In this document: positions 22,215 through 29,430 of the stretch, one piece after another
Position numbering within the stretch: position 1 is the first letter of the stretch
Layout: each line of letters opens with the position of its first letter
NCBI GenBank assembly: GCA_964600665.1
Contig: CAZRKC010000031.1
Span: forward strand, 1 to 29,430
Source of the DNA: CAZRKC01 sp964600665
Lineage (GTDB): Bacteria > Bacillota > SLNR01
DNA length: 29,430 bases
Direction: 5' to 3'
Made by a program: the position numbers and the translations under genes
Notes under the pieces: generated by a model
The model's database searches: none
The model's input: the letters and a program-made list of their open reading frames with translations, nothing else
What the model was told of the DNA's origin: nothing

Positions 22215-22979
22215 ATGCTGGAAATACAAAACTTATCAATAAATGTAACGGGCGACAATGGCCCGGTGGAAATATTAAAGAATATCAATCTCACCTTGGA
22301 CGATCATGCCCTTTATGTGATCACCGGGCCCAACGGGGGTGGGAAATCATCTCTAGCCAAAGCGATTATGGGGATCATGCCGACAACATCCGGCATCATC
22401 CGGTTGGATGGGCAGGATATTTCTGCCCTGAATATGTCTCAACGGGCAAAAGCTGGTATTGGCTACGCATTTCAACAACCTCCCCGTTTTAAAGGCATGA
22501 CGGTGAGCGAACTGTTGGATATTGCTGCCGGTGGAGATTATCCCGAGAAGAAATTTTCACTTCTCTACGATGTCGGGCTTTGTCCTCAAGATTACATTGA
22601 CCGGGAGGTGGACACCAGTCTGTCGGGTGGTGAGTTGAAACGGATCGAAATTGCCACTTTGTTAGCGCGAAACTTAAAATTTGCCATCTATGACGAACCA
22701 GAAGCCGGTATTGATCTGTGGAGTTTTGCCCGTTTGACGGATACGTTCAAATCCATCCATGAAAAATACAGCACAACGCTGATTTTGATATCCCATCAAG
22801 AACGAATCTTAAGTCTTGCGGATGAAATTATTCTGGTTGCCGACGGAGTCATCCAAGAAAAGGGTCCTCGTGAGGCATTGTGGAACATGATCATGGCTGA
22901 AGTTGCTTATTCATGCCAGGGATCCTGCGTGGAAGGGAGTGACCATCTTGCTGACTGCAACCGATCGCAGATTGCTTGA
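22215..22979 (+). CDS. sufC: SufC-like Fe-S cluster assembly ATPase
   Basis: A 254-residue ABC-type ATPase. Walker A GPNGGGKSS near residue 39, the Q-loop region GYAFQQPPRFKG, signature TSLSGGELKRIEIA and Walker B FAIYDEPEAGIDLW are visible. The PEAGID form of Walker B is close to SufC. It drives SufB in building iron-sulfur clusters in the cytoplasm. SD AAAGGAGG precedes the ATG. Its last 32 nt overlap sufB. The tail SCQGSCVEG contains two closely spaced cysteines before a short non-conserved end. With only sufB as partner, this is the minimal SufCB (SMS-type) system of anaerobes and archaea. Confidence 0.9.
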   Translation: MLEIQNLSINVTGDNGPVEILKNINLTLDDHALYVITGPNGGGKSSLAKAIMGIMPTTSGIIRLDGQDISALNMSQRAKAGIGYAFQQPPRFKGMTVSELLDIAAGGDYPEKKFSLLYDVGLCPQDYIDREVDTSLSGGELKRIEIATLLARNLKFAIYDEPEAGIDLWSFARLTDTFKSIHEKYSTTLILISHQERILSLADEIILVADGVIQEKGPREALWNMIMAEVAYSCQGSCVEGSDHLADCNRSQIA

Positions 22980-23868
22980 GACCATAGCCGACATGCATGA
23001 TATCCCCCAGGGAGCGTACAATATCCGGAAGGATGGGGCTGGTGTAGGGCGTTCGACTACCGCCAATATCGATATCATCACTAAAACAGATAAGCCAGGT
23101 ATCGATGTCATAATCAAGCCCGGTACTAAAAACGAGAGTGTCCATATTCCGGTGATCCTGACGGCAGAAGGGCTTAACGATACGGTCTATAACACCTTTG
23201 ATGTCGGTGAAGATGCCGATGTTCAGATTGTTGCCGGATGCGGAATCCATAGTGACGGTAATCAGGATTCTCGTCATGAAGGCATTCATCACTTTATCGT
23301 CCGCAAAGGGGCAAAACTTAAATATGTTGAAAAACACTATGGCGAAGGCAGCGGCTCCGGGAAACGTATTCTCGATCCCCATACCATTCTGGAAATTCAC
23401 GAGAATGCCTCGGTGGAACTGGAACTGGTTCAAATCCGGGGAGTGGATAACACCGTCCGCAATACCGAAGCTGTGTTGCATCAGAATGCATTTCTCCTAT
23501 CATCAGAAAAAATGCTGACTCATCAAAACCAAAGAGCGGAATCAAAAATGTCTATCCGGATGGTGGGTGATGGTGCATCTGCCCAAATCATATCCCGCTC
23601 TGTGGCTCAAGATCAATCCTATCAGATTTTTTATCCCCAGCTGATTGGTGAAAGTAGATGCACCGGTCATGTTCAATGCGATGCCATCATCATGGATCAA
23701 GCCCAAATCCGGGCGATCCCGGAAATCGCCGCTTATCACCCGGATGCTCAACTGGTGCACGAAGCGGCCATTGGGAAAATTGCCGGTGAACAGATGGTGA
23801 AACTGATGACCTTAGGATTGACAGAGAAAGAAGCCGAAGAAACCATCCTCAACGGGTTTCTTAAATAA
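22948..23868 (+). CDS. sufB: SufB/SufD-family Fe-S scaffold, short type
   Basis: A 306-residue SufB/D-family protein with the right-handed beta-helix core (residues 60-270) and a helical C terminus (EAAIGKIAGEQMVKLMTLGLTEKEAEETILNGFL) that docks on SufC. E. coli SufB has 495 residues, so this is the short ancestral type found with SufC alone. HPDAQLVHEAAIG is the conserved segment before the SufC-binding helices. The start is TTG at 22948 with GGGAG at 8 nt (LTATDRRLLETIADMH follows, typical for the family), not the ATG at 22903, so sufC and sufB overlap by 32 nt. Cysteine donor genes (sufS/iscS) are absent here. Confidence 0.9.
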   Translation: MLTATDRRLLETIADMHDIPQGAYNIRKDGAGVGRSTTANIDIITKTDKPGIDVIIKPGTKNESVHIPVILTAEGLNDTVYNTFDVGEDADVQIVAGCGIHSDGNQDSRHEGIHHFIVRKGAKLKYVEKHYGEGSGSGKRILDPHTILEIHENASVELELVQIRGVDNTVRNTEAVLHQNAFLLSSEKMLTHQNQRAESKMSIRMVGDGASAQIISRSVAQDQSYQIFYPQLIGESRCTGHVQCDAIIMDQAQIRAIPEIAAYHPDAQLVHEAAIGKIAGEQMVKLMTLGLTEKEAEETILNGFLK

Positions 23869-23875
23869 AAGAATG

Positions 23876-23905
23876 GGAGCGGGGAATTCCCCGCTCCTTT
23901 TTTTT
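23876..23905 (+). terminator. Terminator of sufCB operon
   Basis: GGAGCGGGG, loop AATT, CCCCGCTCC (23876-23884 with 23889-23897) followed by eight T. It is a classical intrinsic terminator. The T tract runs into the stop codon of the convergent rubredoxin-like gene. Confidence 0.95.
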
Positions 23906-24017
23906 ACTCAACCACTTCTTCAAATTCTTCTTTCGGAGCCCCGCACAGCGGACACTCTTCCGGTGGTTCTGCTCCTTCATGAATATAACCACATACCATA
24001 CAACGCCACTTTTTCAT
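23904..24017 (-). CDS. Stand-alone rubredoxin-like mini-protein (37 residues)
   Basis: A small gene coding for MKKWRCMVCGYIHEG followed by PPEECPLCGAPKEEFEEV. C6, C9, C22 and C25 form two CxxC knuckles that bind one iron, as in the rubredoxin-like C-terminal domain of rubrerythrin. The loop between the pairs is shorter than in true rubredoxin. GGAGG lies 9 nt before the ATG. Such mini-proteins are probably electron donors for superoxide reductase or peroxidases, which fits the superoxide reductase in this window, but the partner is inferred. Convergent with sufB. Confidence 0.88.
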   Translation of the reverse strand: MKKWRCMVCGYIHEGAEPPEECPLCGAPKEEFEEVVE

Positions 24018-24093
24018 ACATTCGCACCTCCAAAATCTGATTGCATTCTATATTCGCCCTTTAGTCTGTACATTCCCTTCTTCAAAGGAAATA

Positions 24094-24957
24094 TTACAGA
24101 AATCGGAAACCCTTGAGATCGGAAGTGATGGGTCTAAAGATAAAGCCTTCTGCAGTGAGATTCTCGATAATGGTAGGCAGAGCTTCAACCGTGGTTGTTT
24201 TTGCTTTGGCATCGTGAAGCAAGATCATGACTTGCTTTCGGGTTCCAACTCCTCGAAGCACCGAATCGACAATATTTTTTGCCGTTGCAGTGGCCACTGC
24301 AGCATCAGAAGATGTAACACTCCAGTCAAAGTACACATACCCATCTGCCATAACACGCTGTGTCAGACCCTGCATAAATCCAGGACCTGAGTAAGCGTGG
24401 CTGACTTGATTGTTCGATCCACCCGGAAATCGGATAATCGTTGGACGGACCCCTGTAGACTGAACCAGCAGATTCTCCAAACGTATTAGGTCCGCCATGA
24501 AGGCATCCTCGGATGAGTAGATACTATGATACTGGTGACTATAGGTATGATTGCCCAGTGAGTGCCCTTCAGCCACGATTCGCCGATACATCGCTTTCCC
24601 CGAATTAGCTGGATTCCCGATGACAAAAAATGTGGCTTTGATCCCGTAATCCTGTAGAATATCCAGGATTAACGGAGTATTCACACTGGGTCCATCATCA
24701 AATGTGAGGTAGGCAATCTTGGGAACTCCCAAGTCGATGGGTTCTGGGATCACAGGCTCTAATGGAATGGGTGAACCAGCTTGAGGATCCGGGCCCGGCG
24801 GTAATTGGGGATCCATAATCCCCAGCAAACGATCCAACGTAGCCATCACCAGTGAACGCTGAGCCGGCAGCCCAAGCCAAAGAAAACCGCAAAGGATTGC
24901 AATGGCCAATAAAAATCCGATCCATCGTCTTTTTTGGGGTGGGCTGTGTCGTCCCAT
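24094..24957 (-). CDS. Polysaccharide deacetylase (NodB, CE4 family), membrane-anchored
   Basis: About 287 residues from the ATG at 24957. An N-terminal signal anchor (WIGFLLAIAILCGFLWLGL) is followed by a Pro-rich linker and the CE4 domain. The motifs are TFDDGP (base Asp and metal Asp), HSLGNHTYSH (two metal His), RFPGG, YFDW and ILLHD, all with intact catalytic residues. It should remove acetyl groups from peptidoglycan or another wall polymer outside the cell. Starts at 24993, 24966 and 24957 are possible, but a promoter-like TTGATT-17-TATTAT overlaps the first, and none has a strong ribosome site. Confidence 0.88.
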   Translation of the reverse strand: MGRHSPPQKRRWIGFLLAIAILCGFLWLGLPAQRSLVMATLDRLLGIMDPQLPPGPDPQAGSPIPLEPVIPEPIDLGVPKIAYLTFDDGPSVNTPLILDILQDYGIKATFFVIGNPANSGKAMYRRIVAEGHSLGNHTYSHQYHSIYSSEDAFMADLIRLENLLVQSTGVRPTIIRFPGGSNNQVSHAYSGPGFMQGLTQRVMADGYVYFDWSVTSSDAAVATATAKNIVDSVLRGVGTRKQVMILLHDAKAKTTTVEALPTIIENLTAEGFIFRPITSDLKGFRFL

Positions 24958-25093
24958 CTCATTCATCTCATTTCTGATAATATTATATGCCATATGTCAA
25001 ATCAAGGACAGCATCAATCAATACCTGAATGAAAAAGGGAATTTTCACTGACTGTCGTATATTGTCAATATATCGGCCATGGGAGGTGATCCA

Positions 25094-25678
25094 TTGAGCA
25101 TTAAAGATCTGATCCTTTTTTTGTTTCCCTTTACCACATCCGAGGCTTACGTACTGCTTTCGCCATTGGTCACCACCTGCCTGTTCCTGGCTGTGATCAC
25201 GGCGCCTGCAGTATTCTTCAGCGGCCGATATCTAACTGATCGAACGAGTAAAGCCATGGCTCGCAACCGCCGATCTCGGAGGCGCAGCACCAGCCGTACC
25301 GTAACAACGGCGAAAACACTCCGGTACCGCTCTGATGATCCCCGGCGGATCCAACCCAAGGATTATCGGCTTTTCTTGGTTTTCGTCATTGTCTTTTCGA
25401 TTTTTCTGGGTAGTCTGGCAGGCTTATCTGCTGCAGCCCGAGATGTGTCCCAGCGAGAACCCGTTCAAGACATGTACCAAATCATGTATGTAGATTCCCG
25501 ACACGACGGGCAGCACATGATCGAAGCTGCCCACATTGTGACCCGGGAGATCATTGTGCTCTTCTACAATGACGAAATGATGACAGATGACATTAAAGTC
25601 CTGGAGAAATACCGGCTTGGATATCTTCCCAGGACCCATATACTGGTCTATGCTTACCCATTGGCAGCAGACTCCTAA
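25094..25678 (+). CDS. Membrane protein of unknown function
   Basis: 194 residues from a TTG start at 25094 placed 8 nt after GGGAGGTG (ATG at 25079 is less likely because it contains the SD). Two transmembrane segments are visible: about residues 20-42 (LLSPLVTTCLFLAVITAPAV) and 95-115 (FLVFVIVFSIFLGSLAGL). They are separated by a very basic Arg/Ser-rich loop, expected to be cytoplasmic (RNRRSRRRS). An extracellular-type C-terminal domain of about 75 residues follows. I do not recognise a family. It lies between deacetylase and LiaF-like genes, suggesting an envelope role, but this is inference. Confidence 0.75.
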   Translation: MSIKDLILFLFPFTTSEAYVLLSPLVTTCLFLAVITAPAVFFSGRYLTDRTSKAMARNRRSRRRSTSRTVTTAKTLRYRSDDPRRIQPKDYRLFLVFVIVFSIFLGSLAGLSAAARDVSQREPVQDMYQIMYVDSRHDGQHMIEAAHIVTREIIVLFYNDEMMTDDIKVLEKYRLGYLPRTHILVYAYPLAADS

Positions 25679-25683
25679 CTCCC

Positions 25684-26196
25684 TCAGCGGACTTCGATCT
25701 TCATTTCCCCAAAAACGACGTTGGCTTTGATCACCACCGTCTCGGGGAGATCGTCTCGGGTCCTTTGACTTGTTTCACCGAAATTGATCCTGCTGCCGTT
25801 GGGCAGTTCCATGGATCCAAAGGCGCTGCTACCGCGAATCCGATAGTTTCGATTTTTATCCAGGTACACTGTGGTAGAACCGAATATCGTATTTATTTCC
25901 AGTTCATGGGTTTTGCTCATATCCATTTGAGTCAAGTCCAAGGTCTGATCACCAAAAACGACACTGTATTTTCCATCCTTTGTCACTTGGGTCGTTCCTC
26001 CGCTAGAAAAGAAAAAGTCCTGTTCGCTACCAATGGCAAACTGTCCATACAGCAAAGTAATACCTAACATGATCAAAAAAACCGCCAAAGCCACCCGGAA
26101 CACTGGGATCTGCAAATGCAGCTGTTGTCTCAGCAAATAGAGCGTGCCTACAATAATCAGATAGATTCCCCAAAACATATTGCCTGTAATTCTCAT
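25684..26196 (-). CDS. LiaF-like membrane protein
   Basis: A 170-residue protein. Two N-terminal membrane helices (MFWGIYLIIVGTLYLL, VFRVALAVFLIMLGITLLYG) precede a beta-rich domain (KYSVVFGDQTLDLTQ, ELEINTIFGSTTVYLDK, SSAFGSMELPNG, KANVVFGEMKIEV). The repeated beta ladder resembles the C-terminal domain of LiaF, the negative regulator of the LiaRS cell-envelope stress system. GGGAGGCG lies 6 nt before the ATG. It is convergent with the unknown membrane protein (gap of only 5 nt). The kinase and regulator at 27697-29430 are its probable partners. Confidence 0.8.
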   Translation of the reverse strand: MRITGNMFWGIYLIIVGTLYLLRQQLHLQIPVFRVALAVFLIMLGITLLYGQFAIGSEQDFFFSSGGTTQVTKDGKYSVVFGDQTLDLTQMDMSKTHELEINTIFGSTTVYLDKNRNYRIRGSSAFGSMELPNGSRINFGETSQRTRDDLPETVVIKANVVFGEMKIEVR

Positions 26197-26313
26197 CGCA
26201 AACGCCTCCCTGTATGATTCACTCCCTAAGATAGGCGGACTCTATATCGAGAAAAAAGTTCCTTCCGTACTGACGATATTTAAAAATGTTAGCACTTTTT
26301 AATGGAATATAGG

Positions 26314-26319
26314 TATAAT
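26314..26319 (+). promoter_or_regulatory. Probable -10 box of the lipoprotein gene
   Basis: TATAAT 66 nt before the lipoprotein start. TTAGCA lies 19 bp upstream as a weak -35 candidate. Confidence 0.4.
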
Positions 26320-26385
26320 AGATGCAGGTACACCGATGAATACGCTTCAGCAAACCAGTCATAACCCTGAGAAAGGAGACTGATC

Positions 26386-27048
26386 ATGCAGAACCAAAAA
26401 ATGATCGCGATGATTCTGATTTTGCTCTTGCTTCTCCTTCCCCTGACTGGGTGTCGAAAGACGGCTGATCCTGTGGATGACCCGGTTGATGATCCCATGG
26501 ATGACCCGGTTGATGATCCCGTGGATGACCCGGTTGATGATCCCGTGGATGATCCTAATGACGACCCGGATCCAGTAACGCCTGCCCCTGAATTGACGAC
26601 CCTCGCCGGATTAGCTTTAGGGGACCCTGCTCATAAGGCCGAGCTTTTGCACGGAAAAGATTACCAGGAATTCCTGTTCGAAGAAGATGAAGGCTATTAC
26701 GGCGAAGCCGTTGGTTACCGTAATTATGATGATCAGTTGTTTATCACTGTGGGCAAAACATCTCAGAAAGTACTCCGTATCGATGTTCTTGTCCGCGGTT
26801 ATGAGACCAATCTGGGATTTGAAGTCGGCGATAGCGCGGATTCCCTACTGCCGGTTTACCTTGGTTACTATGAAGAATTGGTGAGTCGCCACAGCGAAGA
26901 CACGCTTTATGGTTGGTTCTTGGTGGAAAGTGGTGGCCTATTGATATTTGACTTTCCCCGGGGGGGTGACGGTTGGGCAGCAGATCCCATTCCTGAGGAC
27001 GCGATTCTGTCTGGCATCACCCTGGCATATCTGGACCATTTTGATTGA
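26386..27048 (+). CDS. Lipoprotein with DDPV tandem-repeat linker
   Basis: A 220-residue exported protein. The signal peptide has a long Leu run and a lipobox LTGC, so C23 would be lipidated and anchored outside the membrane. Residues 27-60 are an acidic tandem repeat (DDPV and variants, about eight copies), acting as a spacer. A compact C-terminal domain of about 155 residues follows (TLAGLALGDPAHKAELLHGKD resembles lipoproteins with a KxYK-type modular start). I do not recognise the domain. AAAGGAG precedes the ATG. It is transcribed alone and ends at a strong hairpin. Confidence 0.85.
   Translation: MQNQKMIAMILILLLLLLPLTGCRKTADPVDDPVDDPMDDPVDDPVDDPVDDPVDDPNDDPDPVTPAPELTTLAGLALGDPAHKAELLHGKDYQEFLFEEDEGYYGEAVGYRNYDDQLFITVGKTSQKVLRIDVLVRGYETNLGFEVGDSADSLLPVYLGYYEELVSRHSEDTLYGWFLVESGGLLIFDFPRGGDGWAADPIPEDAILSGITLAYLDHFD
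26466..26575 (+). repeat. In-frame 12/24-bp tandem repeat
   Basis: Alternating units GATCCCGTGGAT and GACCCGGTTGAT form a 24-bp period, about four copies with small changes. It encodes the DDPV spacer of the lipoprotein. Copy number is likely to vary between strains by slippage. Confidence 0.9.
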
Positions 27049-27053
27049 ACAGT

Positions 27054-27086
27054 ACAGACCTCCTGAGATTTCCCCAGGAGGTCTGT
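27054..27086. terminator. Bidirectional terminator hairpin
   Basis: ACAGACCTCCTG pairs with CAGGAGGTCTGT (12 bp, 9-nt loop) between the convergent lipoprotein and LiaI-like genes. On the plus strand it is followed by TCGTTATT, a weak T tract. Confidence 0.7.
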
Positions 27087-27092
27087 TCGTTA

Positions 27093-27593
27093 TTAACGGG
27101 ATTTTGTGCTGACCCCTTTTACAAGCACGGTGAATCCAATCAGGATCAAGGCGACAGGGAAAATGTAATTGATGTAACGAAGATTTCGGGCATCCAGAAG
27201 TTGGCTTTCAACCACATAGACCAGAATACCGACGAGCAGAAGGGCAGTCCCTGGAAACAACGGCCAGATTCTTTCACCGCGATCGCTGGTCTCCAAATTT
27301 CGGGTATGAATGAAATAGACGATGAAGAACGCTGCTGCGAAAAATACAAACAACCAAGCAGGACTGACTTCAATAAACCGCTCATTAAGGCTGGCGAAAA
27401 TCGCTATGGCACCAATCATGTTCCCCGGAATCAGGAATCCAAGATTCCGGCCAAGGAAGAAGTATGCTGTCAAGAACCCCAGGGAAAGTGCATACAGAAA
27501 CCATAACCCGGAAAGAACTTCTAAGTTTGCCAGCAACATCAATACCCCGGCTCCTAAAAGAAGAATACCTTTGAATACTTGAGAATTTTTCAT
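27093..27593 (-). CDS. LiaI-like polytopic membrane protein
   Basis: 166 residues, mostly hydrophobic. About five or six short membrane segments appear (GILLLGAGVLMLLANL, LWFLYALSLGFLTAYFF, WLFVFFAAAFFIVYF, LFPGTALLLVGILVYVV, YIFPVALILIGFTVLVKG). Repeats of the pattern 'LFPGxxLLLxG' and 'hFPhhLIhhG' mark the LiaF-TM/DUF5668-like families. The ATG at 27593 lies 8 nt after AAAGGAG and is chosen over ATG codons at 27599 and 27650. It is the third gene behind the kinase-regulator pair after a 103-bp gap, likely a target or modulator of that system. Confidence 0.78.
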   Translation of the reverse strand: MKNSQVFKGILLLGAGVLMLLANLEVLSGLWFLYALSLGFLTAYFFLGRNLGFLIPGNMIGAIAIFASLNERFIEVSPAWLFVFFAAAFFIVYFIHTRNLETSDRGERIWPLFPGTALLLVGILVYVVESQLLDARNLRYINYIFPVALILIGFTVLVKGVSTKSR

Positions 27594-27696
27594 TTTCATC
27601 GCTCCTTTGGTTTTGTTATCCTCATTATATCCTGAGGATTCCTGGAGCACATGGGTCTGCAGTCATCAAAAGAGTCATATTAGGGGGTGACTTTAG

Positions 27697-28350
27697 TCAT
27701 AAGAGTTGATGGTCCCGGGCATAAACCACCAGTTTGGAACGTTCGCTGATACCTGTTTTATCGTAAATGGCACTGACATGATTTTTTACGGTCCCTTCAC
27801 TGAGAAATAGTTCCGCGGCTATCTCCCGGTTGTTTTTCCCTTCTGCAATCAAACGCAGAACTTCGATTTCACGATCTGTGAGCTCATCAATGGCTATCTG
27901 CTGATCCCCTTTCCCGGTCCGTAAGCCACTACTGATTCGGGAGATTATCCGGCTTGCAATTTCGGAAGGCATCATGATGCCATGCCCCAAATGCACATCC
28001 CGGATTGCGGTCACCAGCCGATCTGAAGGCATATCTTTGAGCAGGTAACCCACAGCCCCATGATGCAGCGCATCGATGATGTATTCATCGTCATCAAAGG
28101 TCGTTAAAATAAGGACCTTTGTATTCGGCAGCATTTGTGTGATCAGGCGGGTACATTCCACCCCGTCCATCACAGGCATTCGGATGTCCATCAGAATCAC
28201 ATCCGGTTGGAGGGAAGCCGCCAAGTCCAAGGCAACCTGGCCGTTCTCCGCTAAACCCACCACATCCAAATCAGATTCCATATCTAAAATCGTATGCAAT
28301 CCTTCCCGCATCAACCGCTGATCATCTACGATCATGACCCGAATGTTCAT
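27697..28350 (-). CDS. NarL/LuxR-family response regulator (LiaR-like)
   Basis: A 217-residue regulator. The receiver domain (residues 1-120) has VDDQ, the phospho-acceptor Asp in DVILMDIRMP, the switch Thr in LILTTFDDD and Lys in YLLKDM. The C-terminal LuxR helix-turn-helix (ELTDREIEVLRLIAEGKNNREIAAELFLSEGTVKNHVSAIYDKTG) binds DNA. The ATG at 28350 overlaps the kinase stop codon (ATGA) and has AAGGGGG at 6 nt, so an upstream start at 28371 is rejected. With LiaF-like neighbours it probably responds to envelope stress. Confidence 0.92.
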   Translation of the reverse strand: MNIRVMIVDDQRLMREGLHTILDMESDLDVVGLAENGQVALDLAASLQPDVILMDIRMPVMDGVECTRLITQMLPNTKVLILTTFDDDEYIIDALHHGAVGYLLKDMPSDRLVTAIRDVHLGHGIMMPSEIASRIISRISSGLRTGKGDQQIAIDELTDREIEVLRLIAEGKNNREIAAELFLSEGTVKNHVSAIYDKTGISERSKLVVYARDHQLL

Positions 28351-29430
28351 AGTCGTTCCCCCTTGAGCCAAGGAATCTGAATCTGCGTGGTAAATCCACT
28401 ACCGGGCTTTGAAGAAAACATCACTGATCCACCCAACCGCTCAATCCGCTCCTGGATACCTGTCAATCCAAAACCTTTGCGAATGTGGAGTATCCCTCGC
28501 CCATTATCTGTCATCTCCAAAACCATGCGAGTCCCTGTCTGAGTTAATTTCACGTCTACTCGTGTCGCCTGTCCGTGGCGGATTGCATTGGTGATCGTCT
28601 CCTGGATCACTCGAAACAAAGAAACCTCCGTCAGTGAGTCCGGACCATCTTCAACATCTAGATTCAGTTGCAGTTGAATATCAATAGAACCAGCCAAACG
28701 GGACTCTTCGGCCAGCAGCCGGATCGCATCCACAAACGATCGATTCTCCATGATTTCTGGACGCAAAGCTTTGATGGTTCGTTTGAGTTCTTGTAGACCC
28801 TCTCGGGTCACTTGCTGAGCTTTTTCCAGTTCGACCCCTGCCCGAGATGGATCCACAGACAAAGTTTTCTTGGTTGCTTCCATCTGAACAACGGCGGCTG
28901 TCAGAGTATGCGCCAAGGTGTCATGGATCTCCCGAGCCATCCGTACCCGTTCTTTCTGAACGGCCAAATCATCGGCGTGCTGCATGTGTTCCAAAAGACG
29001 GGCATAAGTTGCTTCCAGTTCTGCATTCGTCCGGCTGAGGATCTCCCGTTCAGCCATCTGGGTTTTGACGATCGTACTCATAACATAAACAAAACCAACG
29101 GAGATGACCCAGGTAGGCATTAACGACATAACAACGGACCAGACACGATCTGCTGGGGAGCGAATGGCAGCAGTCAACGGCATGGATACCAACATGATCA
29201 AAGCCAGTGGGATACTATAGACGTGACCAAATATGATAATGGTTTCTGACAATGTGATGAAGAAATAATAAACATGATATCCCACTTCCACCGGTAGGAA
29301 GCCGATGCCGAGAATCATCATTCCTTCAGCAACCATGCTCATGATGCTGATAGGGCCGGTTCCATAACGTGGGTACAATGACAGGTTCATCATAGTAGAC
29401 AGGTCAGCTATACCCAATAGATAGGAAAAC
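28347..29430 (-). CDS. Sensor histidine kinase (LiaS/DesK-like), 5' end outside the window
   Basis: At least 360 residues; the reading frame is open to the window end, so the N terminus is missing. Four or more membrane segments come first (MVAEGMMILGIGFLPVEVGYHVYYFF, IPLALIMLVSMPL, VISVGFVYVMSTIV). A coiled linker and the HisKA_3 dimerisation helix with the phospho-acceptor His in REIHDTLAHTL follow. The ATPase domain has TNAIRHG (N box) and MTDNGRGI (G1). It lies immediately before, and overlaps by 4 nt, its response regulator. The short extracellular loops suggest membrane-state sensing, as in LiaS or VraS. Confidence 0.9.
   Translation of the reverse strand, partial: FSYLLGIADLSTMMNLSLYPRYGTGPISIMSMVAEGMMILGIGFLPVEVGYHVYYFFITLSETIIIFGHVYSIPLALIMLVSMPLTAAIRSPADRVWSVVMSLMPTWVISVGFVYVMSTIVKTQMAEREILSRTNAELEATYARLLEHMQHADDLAVQKERVRMAREIHDTLAHTLTAAVVQMEATKKTLSVDPSRAGVELEKAQQVTREGLQELKRTIKALRPEIMENRSFVDAIRLLAEESRLAGSIDIQLQLNLDVEDGPDSLTEVSLFRVIQETITNAIRHGQATRVDVKLTQTGTRMVLEMTDNGRGILHIRKGFGLTGIQERIERLGGSVMFSSKPGSGFTTQIQIPWLKGERL

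Noticed and set aside
26466..26575. CRISPR-like or regulatory repeat
   Set aside because: The repeat is in frame, has no spacers and simply encodes the DDPV linker of a lipoprotein.

Overview
The window looks like chromosomal DNA of an anaerobic Gram-positive bacterium of the Clostridia type. This is inferred from oxygen-defence proteins typical of anaerobes (superoxide reductase, a stand-alone rubredoxin-like protein, an EncFtn-like mini-ferritin), a minimal SufC-SufB iron-sulfur system, strong AGGAGG ribosome sites, TTG starts, Lia-type envelope-stress genes and a group IIC intron end. Base composition is moderate. No rRNA, tRNA, CRISPR array or complete insertion sequence was seen.

Main discovery: two enzymes have an in-frame UGA exactly where the family has its catalytic cysteine. 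In both, the frame stays open and family-like beyond the UGA, and a SECIS-like hairpin follows. One is an organomercurial lyase (MerB family, 11028-11657), with UGA at the equivalent of MerB Cys159. The other is an O6-alkylguanine-DNA alkyltransferase (18106-18663), with UGA at the Cys of the PCHR motif. Both are best read as selenoproteins. An ordinary gene caller would truncate both.

Layout. 1-190 (minus): 5' end of a group IIC intron placed just behind the terminator of a TPP riboswitch. 248-4374 (minus): a C_GCAxxG_C_C protein, a B3/B4-domain protein, a diacylglycerol-kinase-family lipid kinase and a MutS2-like ATPase without a Smr domain. The MutS2 gene is preceded by a promoter, an 8-codon leader ORF, a long hairpin and an intrinsic terminator, which together look like an attenuator. 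4641-6163: nitroreductase, superoxide reductase and, divergently, the mini-ferritin. 6209-8771: MFS transporter, DinB-like protein, SDR. 8968-9500: decayed gatA-gatB remnant. 9555-10745: a Cys/Met-metabolism PLP enzyme. 11028-11657 (plus): the Sec-type MerB.

12044-18663 (minus) is a tight seven-gene run: Sec-type alkyltransferase, GNAT acetyltransferase, a Tag-PanE fusion, D-cysteine desulfhydrase-like enzyme, iron-sulfur flavoprotein-like reductase, THUMP-type RNA methyltransferase and a nitronate monooxygenase/FabK-like flavoenzyme. It begins at a good promoter and joins two alkylation-repair activities with redox and sulfur enzymes. 18834-21258 (plus): MerR/TipAS-like regulator and an ABC exporter. 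21351-23868 (plus): sugar epimerase-like TIM barrel, SufC, SufB. 23904-24957 (minus): rubredoxin-like protein and polysaccharide deacetylase. 25094-29430: envelope-stress module with two LiaI/LiaF-like membrane proteins, a lipoprotein with a DDPV repeat, a LuxR-type response regulator and a sensor kinase cut by the window end.
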